Shown here piece after piece: positions 1 through 5,044 of a stretch of 6,366 nt of DNA. Position numbers and translations under genes: made by a program. The notes under the pieces are model-generated. The model searched no databases. It was not told the DNA's origin and saw nothing but the letters and a program-made list of their open reading frames with translations. Position 1 is the stretch's first letter; every line of letters begins with the position of its first letter. The DNA is taken from contig CAZJXA010000193.1 of assembly GCA_964549785.1 (NCBI GenBank), positions 1 to 6,366 on the forward strand, read 5' to 3'. The stretch is from JBEIUO01 sp964549785 (GTDB taxonomy: Bacteria; Planctomycetota; Phycisphaerae; Phycisphaerales; UBA1924).

Positions 1-10
1 CTCGCAACCT

Positions 11-502
11 TCACCGCCCCGTCGATCCGAACCCGCCCGCGCCCCGTTCGGTCGTCCCCAACTCGCTGACTTCGACCACCGTCGCTCGCGCCACCGGGGC
101 GATCACCATCTGGGCGATCCGCATGCCGTGGGCGACGCTGAACGCAACCGGCCCGAGGTTGATAAGGGGGATGAGCAGTTCGCCGCGATAGTCGCTGTCG
201 ATGGTGCCGGGGGCGTTGGGCAGGGTGACACCGTGCTTGGAGCCCAGGCCCGACCGCGGCCGGATCTGGGCCTCGAAGCCGTTCGGAATGGCGATCGCCA
301 GGCCGGTCGGGATCACCCGGATAGCGCCCGGCTCGATCACGACCACCGAGTCATCGGCATCCAGGCACGCGGCGATATCCATCCCTGCTGCACCGGCAGT
401 CTGATAACCGGGGACCGTGGCCCTCGGGTTCAATCGCTTGATTTGCAGCGTGGGGGATGGCGGCCGTGACGCCGTGAGGAATCCCGGATCAGGTTCTGTC
501 AT
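11..502 (-). CDS. dut: dUTP diphosphatase (dUTPase), trimeric type
   Basis: Hydrolyses dUTP to dUMP and pyrophosphate in the cytoplasm, keeping uracil out of DNA and supplying dUMP for thymidylate synthesis. All five motifs of the homotrimeric family are visible in the 163 residues: AGMDIAA (39-45), RPRSGLGSKHGV (81-92), NAPGTIDSDYRGE (96-108, with the catalytic-type Asp102 and the nucleotide-binding Tyr105), RIAQMVI (128-134) and the glycine-rich C-terminal RGAGGFGSTGR (153-163) that closes over the substrate. The length is close to the family norm of about 150, with a short unconserved N-terminal extension of about 17 residues. The ATG overlaps the stop codon of the upstream 88-residue gene (TAATG), and no Shine-Dalgarno is seen before it, so translation is probably coupled. 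The gene is complete and no key residue is missing. The assignment is secure. Confidence 0.97.
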   Translation of the reverse strand: MTEPDPGFLTASRPPSPTLQIKRLNPRATVPGYQTAGAAGMDIAACLDADDSVVVIEPGAIRVIPTGLAIAIPNGFEAQIRPRSGLGSKHGVTLPNAPGTIDSDYRGELLIPLINLGPVAFSVAHGMRIAQMVIAPVARATVVEVSELGTTERGAGGFGSTGR

Positions 503-768
503 TACAGAACCAGCGCCGGGATCCCGGACTTTGTCACCGTGATCCCTTGACGCTGAAGGTCGCCCAACATGCGGGCATACGCCTCGACCATCCGCTTGGT
601 CGCGAGGATGGCGTTGTCGAGGCTCGAGGCCCCGGTGACCCGCTTGTACAAATCGGAGACCATCCCCGCCGCAGCCTGGGCCCGGGCATCGAGGAGGGAG
701 TCGAGGAGGTCCTGCGCGCGTTCTTTCGCGTGACTGATGTCTTCGAGAAGTGTTTGGCGGTTTGCCAT
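502..768 (-). CDS. Small helical protein of unknown function, coupled to dut
   Basis: I do not recognise this 88-residue protein. It is rich in Ala, Leu, Arg, Lys, Asp and Glu and reads as two amphipathic helices (about 4-44 and 49-74) separated by a TGASS turn. A short tail ends in PALVL. There is no signal peptide, membrane segment or cysteine. The ATG at 768 was chosen because GGGGA lies 5 bases upstream of it. A TTG at 795 would add 9 residues but has no ribosome site. The stop TAA shares one base with the dut start, so the two proteins are probably made from one message. Reality of the gene is supported by this overlap and by the lack of a better frame here. A role in nucleotide metabolism would be guilt by association only; a structural or oligomerising coiled-coil protein is equally possible. 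Confidence 0.72.
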   Translation of the reverse strand: MANRQTLLEDISHAKERAQDLLDSLLDARAQAAAGMVSDLYKRVTGASSLDNAILATKRMVEAYARMLGDLQRQGITVTKSGIPALVL

Positions 769-795
769 GGCGGTCCCCAACGACGAGCCGAACAA

Positions 796-809
796 CCGGA
801 GGGGTCCGG
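796..809. other. Perfect hairpin with G/C tetraloop in capD-like/orf88 gap
   Basis: CCGGA and TCCGG arms enclose a four-base loop (GGGG on plus, CCCC on minus). On the minus strand, the direction of the flanking genes, TTGTT follows the stem. On the plus strand GTTTT follows it. It lies about 30 bases upstream of the start of the 88-residue gene, so it could be a weak terminator or attenuator after the sugar-nucleotide gene, or a leader hairpin. In GC-rich DNA such a short stem may be chance. Confidence 0.3.
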
Positions 810-844
810 GTTTTCGATCCGCCGAGTCGTGAAGGTATTGTGAG

Positions 845-860
845 GGAGGTGATGGCCTCC
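845..860 (-). terminator. Short hairpin just after the capD-like stop codon
   Basis: On the minus strand GGAGG and CCTCC arms enclose a six-base loop (CCATCA), starting 16 bases after the stop of the sugar-nucleotide gene. No T-run follows, so if it acts it would be as a stabilising 3' structure or a weak or factor-assisted terminator. The position is suggestive but the stem is only five pairs. Confidence 0.25.
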
Positions 861-876
861 GATCAAGTCCTTATCG

Positions 877-2481
877 TCAGGCCGCCGCCAACGCCGACGC
901 ATTTTCTAAAGCCAAGGGTTTACCTTTGATTTCCGGCATCGGCGATCCGCCTGTCATCTCCGGGCAGTGAAGTCGGATCATGGCCAGCGCCAAGTCCTTG
1001 GGGGCGTGATGCCGGACGCTGGCCAAGTCGGCGATCATTCCGTGCACGTCAAAGTCGGTCGGCAGCGTCCCCGCCCACGCGTGAATCCCGGCGAACGGGG
1101 TCTCGCGCAGGGCCTCGGCGGCGTAGGCAAGTTCTTCAAATAGTTTCTCGCCGGCGCGGGCTCCGGTCAGGCGGATATCCATCCGGGGCCGGCCGTCGGG
1201 CTCGAAGGCTTCGTCTTCGACGACCGCATCGAATCCGTGAACGTCGGCGAAGCGGCGGGCAAGGTCAAGAATGCGGACCGGCTCGCCCATGTCGAGCACA
1301 TAGACGCTGGCGGCATCGGCCAGACGGGTGTCGATCGCCGCGGACTGGATCACCAGGATCGCCGCTTCGTGAATGGTCATGAAGAATCGGGTCATCCGGG
1401 CGTCGGTCACGGTGAGCGGCCCGCCCTCGGCCAATTGGGCCTGCCAGATCGGGAGGACGCTGCACGCCGAGCCCAGGACGTTCCCGAAACGCACCATGCT
1501 GAAACTGGTCGCGTTGGTCCGGCCCAACGAATGGCGGTGGAGGGCCTGAACGTACATCTCGGCCAGGCGTTTCGTGGCCCCCATCACGCTGGTGGGGTTC
1601 ACGGCCTTGTCCGAGGAAATCATCACAAAGCGCTCGGCACCCACCGCTTGCGCGGCATCGGCGATCGACTTGGTGCCGAAGACGTTGTTCTGCACCGCGT
1701 GCGAAGGATGGTCTTCCATCAGCGGCACGTGCTTGTGCGCGGCCGAGTGAAAGACGACCTGCGGACGAACCTGCACACACATCCGGAGCGTCTGTTCAGC
1801 GTCCGTGACGTCATGCAGAATGGCCCGTCGGGCCAGCCCAGGGAAGCGACGGGCAATCTGGCGGTCGATCTCAAAGAGAGCGTTCTCGGAACGCTCCATC
1901 AGGACGAGTTGCGAAGGCCGAAAGGTCGCGGCGATCCGGGCGATTTCTGACCCGATGGAGCCCCCCGCGCCCGTGATCATCACGCGCCGGCCCTCGATCG
2001 CCGCAGCGACCGCGTCCCGGTCGATGGCGCAGGGCGTCCGGCCGATGAGGTCGACCATATCGATTTCGCCATTCGCGATCGACGCTCGCACGGCGGGCTT
2101 CGTCCGAACCGGCTCGCCGATTCCCAATTGCTCGGCGAAGGGCGCGATCCGGCGTTCCGGGATGCCCAGCAACGCCAGTTCCGCGAAGATCGGCCCGGCC
2201 AAGTCGTCCCGCGACCGCGGCAACGAGACGATCGCGAGCGTAAACGGGTTCGCAGCGTGCAGTGTGGCCAAGTCCGCGAACGTCCCCAAAACTCCCGAGG
2301 GCAACTCGCCTTCCGGGGCCATTTCGAGAAGACTCCCGACCGGCCTGAATCCGTGGTCGCCGGAGCTGAATTCGGCGAGAATGGAGCGAGTGCTGAAAGG
2401 CGTGCCGATCACGACCACCCTTCGGAACAGGAGGTCGGAGGCGGTCGATTCGGGGGCTGAGTCCGTGTTCGGCTGGTTCAT
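877..2481 (-). CDS. WbpM/CapD-family NDP-sugar epimerase/dehydratase lacking the membrane region
   Basis: Polysaccharide-biosynthesis enzyme of the extended SDR superfamily; family members typically convert UDP-GlcNAc-type sugars through a 4-keto intermediate for surface glycans. The N-terminal Rossmann-like domain (about 19-125, beginning RRVVVIGT) resembles the nucleotide-binding domain that follows the membrane helices in WbpM proteins. The linker GRTP..ID leads into the catalytic domain. Visible motifs are GAGGSIG (171-177, NAD(P) binding), FHSAAHKHVPLME (244-256), SSDKAVNP (289-296), MGATK (300-304), RFGNVLGS (331-338), RMTRFFMTIHEAA (362-374) and GARAGEKLFEEL (440-451). Met300 replaces the usual SDR tyrosine, as in the long WbpM-type dehydratases. 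The usual four N-terminal transmembrane helices are absent, so the enzyme looks soluble. The start ATG has GGGGA 9 bases upstream. The exact substrate cannot be read from the sequence. Confidence 0.93.
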   Translation of the reverse strand: MNQPNTDSAPESTASDLLFRRVVVIGTPFSTRSILAEFSSGDHGFRPVGSLLEMAPEGELPSGVLGTFADLATLHAANPFTLAIVSLPRSRDDLAGPIFAELALLGIPERRIAPFAEQLGIGEPVRTKPAVRASIANGEIDMVDLIGRTPCAIDRDAVAAAIEGRRVMITGAGGSIGSEIARIAATFRPSQLVLMERSENALFEIDRQIARRFPGLARRAILHDVTDAEQTLRMCVQVRPQVVFHSAAHKHVPLMEDHPSHAVQNNVFGTKSIADAAQAVGAERFVMISSDKAVNPTSVMGATKRLAEMYVQALHRHSLGRTNATSFSMVRFGNVLGSACSVLPIWQAQLAEGGPLTVTDARMTRFFMTIHEAAILVIQSAAIDTRLADAASVYVLDMGEPVRILDLARRFADVHGFDAVVEDEAFEPDGRPRMDIRLTGARAGEKLFEELAYAAEALRETPFAGIHAWAGTLPTDFDVHGMIADLASVRHHAPKDLALAMIRLHCPEMTGGSPMPEIKGKPLALENASALAAA

Positions 2482-2612
2482 GCGGCTAATTCCCCGATGG
2501 CGTGCTGGTGTCGAACGTGGTTATCGGCCAGTCCGTTGGTGCGGATGAAACCCGCTTGAGGGAAAATCAGGACAGAAGCGCACGCCGCGGATTCATCGGA
2601 TAGCGTGTAGCC
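2482..2612. promoter_or_regulatory. Divergent intergenic region between capD-like gene and ruvA
   Basis: This 131-base gap must hold the promoters of both divergent genes unless they are driven from afar. No strong -35/-10 pair is seen. On the minus strand GATAAC (about 2519-2524) is a weak -10 candidate for the sugar-nucleotide gene. On the plus strand TAGCGT (2601-2606) fits TANNNT and ends 6 bases before the ruvA ATG. No LexA-type palindrome was recognised. Confidence 0.4.
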
Positions 2613-3263
2613 ATGCTGACGAGGTTGACGGGCGTCCTGGAATCGGTTGGCAAGGGCGTCGGAACGGTGCTCCCAGCGGCTTCACCCTTCGCGCTGGAAG
2701 TGCTCTTGCCCCAATACCTTGTCGAGAAGTTGGGGCCCCGCATCGGGCACCCGATCACGCTGACAACGCTCTTCTATCTAGAAGGGCAAGGTCAAGGAAC
2801 CAGCTTTGTGCCGCGGCTGGTGGGGTTCGAGACTCCCACCGATCGGGATTTCTTCGAGTTGTTGACGACCGTCAAGGGCATCGGGAACCGCAAAGCACTC
2901 CGCGCCATGGCGCTGCCGCCCGCTTCTATCGCCCAGCTGGTGGCATCAAAGGATGCCAAGTCGCTCACGAAACTCCCGGAAATCGGCAAGCGCCTGGCCG
3001 AAACCATGATCGCCGAACTCACCGGGAAAGTCGACGCCTTCCTCAGCGAAACCGAGACCGCGGCCCTGGATGGCGCGGTCTCCGGGCGGGCGATCGGAAC
3101 ACCGGCCTTTGGCCCGGCGGGCATGGAGGCCGTCGACGTGCTCGTGGCCTTGGGTGACACGAGGATCGAAGCCGAGCGCAAGGTCGAAACCGCGATCCGG
3201 CGGAGCGGGAGCCAGATTCCAACAACCGCCGCCGAGGTCCTGAGCATTGTCTACGGGGGGTAG
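2613..3263 (+). CDS. ruvA: Holliday junction branch migration protein RuvA
   Basis: RuvA tetramers bind Holliday junctions and recruit RuvB motors for branch migration in recombinational repair. The 216 residues (E. coli has 203) show the three domains in order: an N-terminal OB fold (1-72, starting MLTRLTG, compare MIGRLRG), two helix-hairpin-helix motifs (TTVKGIGNRKA, 85-95, and LTKLPEIGKRLAETM, 118-132), and after a flexible linker the small RuvB-binding domain III (about 168-216, MEAVDVLVALG). The Glu-Asp acidic pin of the E. coli OB domain is not present; its place is taken by a loop about 7 residues longer with one Glu (57) and a GQGQGTS stretch. No clear Shine-Dalgarno precedes the ATG, but the conserved N-terminus supports this start. 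Neither ruvB nor ruvC lies in the window. The gene stands alone, convergent with dprA. Confidence 0.95.
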   Translation: MLTRLTGVLESVGKGVGTVLPAASPFALEVLLPQYLVEKLGPRIGHPITLTTLFYLEGQGQGTSFVPRLVGFETPTDRDFFELLTTVKGIGNRKALRAMALPPASIAQLVASKDAKSLTKLPEIGKRLAETMIAELTGKVDAFLSETETAALDGAVSGRAIGTPAFGPAGMEAVDVLVALGDTRIEAERKVETAIRRSGSQIPTTAAEVLSIVYGG

Positions 3264-3299
3264 CGGTGGGGGGCAGCGAGTGGGGCCCCCAATCACCGC
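3263..3299. terminator. Bidirectional hairpin shared by ruvA and dprA
   Basis: GCGGTG (3263-3268) followed directly by GGGGGC (3269-3274) pairs with GCCCCC (3285-3290) and CACCGC (3294-3299). The loop has ten bases and a three-base AAT bulge interrupts the right arm, giving 12 pairs in total, nearly all GC. The hairpin takes in the last base of the ruvA stop codon and the whole dprA stop codon, filling the gap between the convergent genes. No T-run follows on either strand, so it is not a canonical intrinsic terminator. It could work as an I-shaped or factor-assisted one, or protect the 3' ends. Confidence 0.6.
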
Positions 3300-4465
3300 C
3301 CCGCCTGCTCCAACTTGGATCCCTTCCGCACGATCAGTTTCTGAATCTCGAGCAGGGCCGCGTGCCCCCGCAGGGCCGCCGTCTCGATACCGGTTTTCGC
3401 CACCAGTTCATCCATCGTCAGGGGTTCATCGAGGGCGGCGAGGATTCGTCCGGCCGGCGACTCCGGGTCAACCCGTGGCCGCGCGTTCGGTGGCGGCTTC
3501 ACCGCTTCGCGGAACAACCCGTTCCCCGCGCTCTCGGCGGTGCCAAACCGGGCCGCGTGGGTGCCCGCAAACCGGTGATGCGCGGCGGCTTCGAGGGCGT
3601 GCACGACGTCGGCGGGCTCCGTCACCAGCAACGCGCCGCCGATCTTCAGCAGTTCGAGCGAGCCCCGGCTGCTGGGCGAATCCACCCGACCCGGAATCGC
3701 CATCACCTCGCGACCGTGGTCTTCCGCCGCGACCCTGGCGGTGATCAGGGCCCCAGACTTATGCCCGGCTTCGATGACGAGAACCCCGAGCGACAGCCCC
3801 GAGATAATCCGGTTGCGGGAGGGGAAGTTCTCCGCCGCCGGGGCGGTCGCGAGGGGCAACTCCGAAACGACCGCGCCGGACTTGGCGATCAGCTCAAAGA
3901 GTTCCGCGTTCTCGGGCGGGTAGGTGTGCGCCAGCCCACACCCCATCACCGCGATGGTCCGCCCTCCGATCCGCAGCGCGCTGCGATGGGCCGCAGAATC
4001 AATGCCCCGGGCGCCCCCCGAAACGATCGTCAGCCCCGAGGACGCGAGGATCGACCCGAACCGTTCCGCCTGCTCCATGCCGTAGGCGGTGCATTCGCGC
4101 GAGCCGACGATGCCCACCGCGAACTGGTCCGATCCCTCGGCCCGAATCTCACCCCGGACGTACAACACGGGCGGGGCGTCCGCGAGTGGGGCCAGCAGCG
4201 CCGGATAGTCGCTCCCGCCCTTGGTTACGATGGTGACCCCGAGCCCGCCCGCGAGGGCGATTTCGTTCTCCGCCAGAACGTCGGCCCGGGCCAGGCCCGA
4301 TGCGATCGTTGCCCCCTTGGCCGGCCCGATGCCCTTGATCCGCTCCAATTGCACCGCCGTAGCGCCCGCCGCCAGCGCGGCCGAGCCAAACGATTCGATC
4401 AACCGCCCGATCAGGGTCGGTCCCAGCCCGGGTGTCAGGGTGAGCGCCAAGATCGCGCGGTCCAT
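3293..4465 (-). CDS. dprA: DNA-processing protein DprA
   Basis: Cytoplasmic single-strand DNA-binding protein that protects incoming DNA during natural transformation and loads RecA. The 390 residues hold an N-terminal HhH-like region (LTPGLGPTLIGRL, 9-22; IKGIGPAK, 43-50), the Rossmann-fold core (about 85-290) and a C-terminal winged-helix domain (about 336-383, SPAGRILAAL onwards). Core motifs include VGIVGSR (117-123), SGGARGID (149-156), GCGL (175-178), YPPEN (182-186), FPSRNRIISGLS (214-225), EAGHKSGALITA (232-243) and SRGSLELLKIGGAL (266-279). This is the full three-part architecture, intact. The start is supported by AGGA placed 5 bases before the ATG and directly after the stop of the upstream lipoprotein gene, so the two are co-transcribed. 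DprA is also found in bacteria not known to be competent, so its presence alone does not prove transformation. Confidence 0.97.
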   Translation of the reverse strand: MDRAILALTLTPGLGPTLIGRLIESFGSAALAAGATAVQLERIKGIGPAKGATIASGLARADVLAENEIALAGGLGVTIVTKGGSDYPALLAPLADAPPVLYVRGEIRAEGSDQFAVGIVGSRECTAYGMEQAERFGSILASSGLTIVSGGARGIDSAAHRSALRIGGRTIAVMGCGLAHTYPPENAELFELIAKSGAVVSELPLATAPAAENFPSRNRIISGLSLGVLVIEAGHKSGALITARVAAEDHGREVMAIPGRVDSPSSRGSLELLKIGGALLVTEPADVVHALEAAAHHRFAGTHAARFGTAESAGNGLFREAVKPPPNARPRVDPESPAGRILAALDEPLTMDELVAKTGIETAALRGHAALLEIQKLIVRKGSKLEQAGR

Positions 4466-4477
4466 GTCGTTCCTTTA
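4466..4477 (-). promoter_or_regulatory. dprA ribosome binding site abutting the upstream stop codon
   Basis: On the minus strand the lipoprotein stop TAA is immediately followed by AGGA, then five bases and the dprA ATG. Ribosomes finishing the lipoprotein would cover this site, which suggests translational coupling and one transcript. Confidence 0.75.
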
Positions 4478-4921
4478 CTTCGCGCCGGCCTGATGGGGAA
4501 TCGCCAGCGCATACGGGCCGGCGTCCGCGGCATCAAAGTCAGTGGTGCGGGCGTACACGTCCACGGGGATCGCGGCATCAACGTTGCTCAGGGCCCGTTG
4601 GTCCGTCGGCTCCCACCCGTATGAAAACAGCGGGTTCGGGCGTCGCACGGTGACGAACACATCGTGCCGACCGTCGTTTAGTTCCGACCGGTCAAAGGTC
4701 AGCACCCAGCCGCCCGAAGGCGTCGTCGCCGTGACCAGGTGAACGCCCTGCCACCCCTCGACCCGGAGCAGCGGCCCGGCGTAACCAGCCGAGGTGGTGG
4801 GCGGTGGAGTCGGCGAGGTCGTGCAACCGATAAACGCTATGGTCGCGGCCGTCAGCGCGAGCAGCCTCGCCACGGACCGAGCCGACCATTTCAGTATGAT
4901 TCTCTCGCGGGCGGAGGGCAT
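4475..4921 (-). CDS. Small predicted lipoprotein of unknown function
   Basis: I do not recognise the 148-residue protein beyond its export signal. The N-terminus has basic residues (RERIILKWSARSVAR), a hydrophobic stretch (about 20-32) and a lipobox-like FIGC with Cys33 as the likely lipidated residue. A Thr/Pro/Ser linker (34-44) follows, then a compact domain of about 100 residues that looks rich in beta strand (LLRVEGWQGVHLVTATTPSGG, GWVLTFDRSEL, DVFVTVRRPNP, IPVDVYART). No catalytic motif is visible. Phe at the -3 position of the lipobox is less common than Leu or Ile. The ATG at 4921 is preceded by AGGGAG with 9-base spacing. The reading frame stays open upstream to 5950, but that part is antisense to the SpoIID-like gene and is not coding. 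It is the first gene of a pair with dprA; a link to DNA uptake is only contextual. Confidence 0.85.
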   Translation of the reverse strand: MPSARERIILKWSARSVARLLALTAATIAFIGCTTSPTPPPTTSAGYAGPLLRVEGWQGVHLVTATTPSGGWVLTFDRSELNDGRHDVFVTVRRPNPLFSYGWEPTDQRALSNVDAAIPVDVYARTTDFDAADAGPYALAIPHQAGAK

Positions 4922-5044
4922 CGGCGTCGGCTCCCTGTCGTTTCCGCGTGTGAAAGGGGGGGGGTCAACCCTGCCCCGCCGAACGCGGCACGAACGAACA
5001 GAGCGTACACCCGACCGGAATCGGAAAGAGGACTCGATCAGACC
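4922..5044. promoter_or_regulatory. Divergent intergenic region with a G9 tract
   Basis: This 123-base gap separates the divergent lipoprotein-dprA pair and the SpoIID-like gene and should contain promoters for both. The plus strand carries nine consecutive G (4956-4964). On the minus strand TTGAC lies immediately before the corresponding C-run and resembles a -35 element, but no convincing -10 follows at 15-18 bases. AGGGAG (4931-4936 on minus) is the lipoprotein ribosome site and GAGGA (5028-5032 on plus) is the candidate site for the SpoIID-like gene. Confidence 0.45.

Noticed and set aside
128..469. Plus-strand open frames opposite dut
   Set aside because: They are shadows of the dut reading frame; dut has all five family motifs.
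1237..2548. Plus-strand open frames opposite the WbpM-like gene (1237-1950, 1805-2548)
   Set aside because: Both lie antisense to a gene with every family motif intact and show no domain of their own.
2482..2612. Possible SOS (LexA) box upstream of ruvA
   Set aside because: GAACGTGGTTAT near 2514 resembles half a box, but the GTTC half needed for GAAC-N4-GTTC is missing.
3266..4624. A 452-codon open frame on the plus strand opposite dprA
   Set aside because: It is wholly antisense to an intact dprA, and its translation is Arg/Gly/Pro-rich without recognisable domains, as expected of GC-rich shadow frames.
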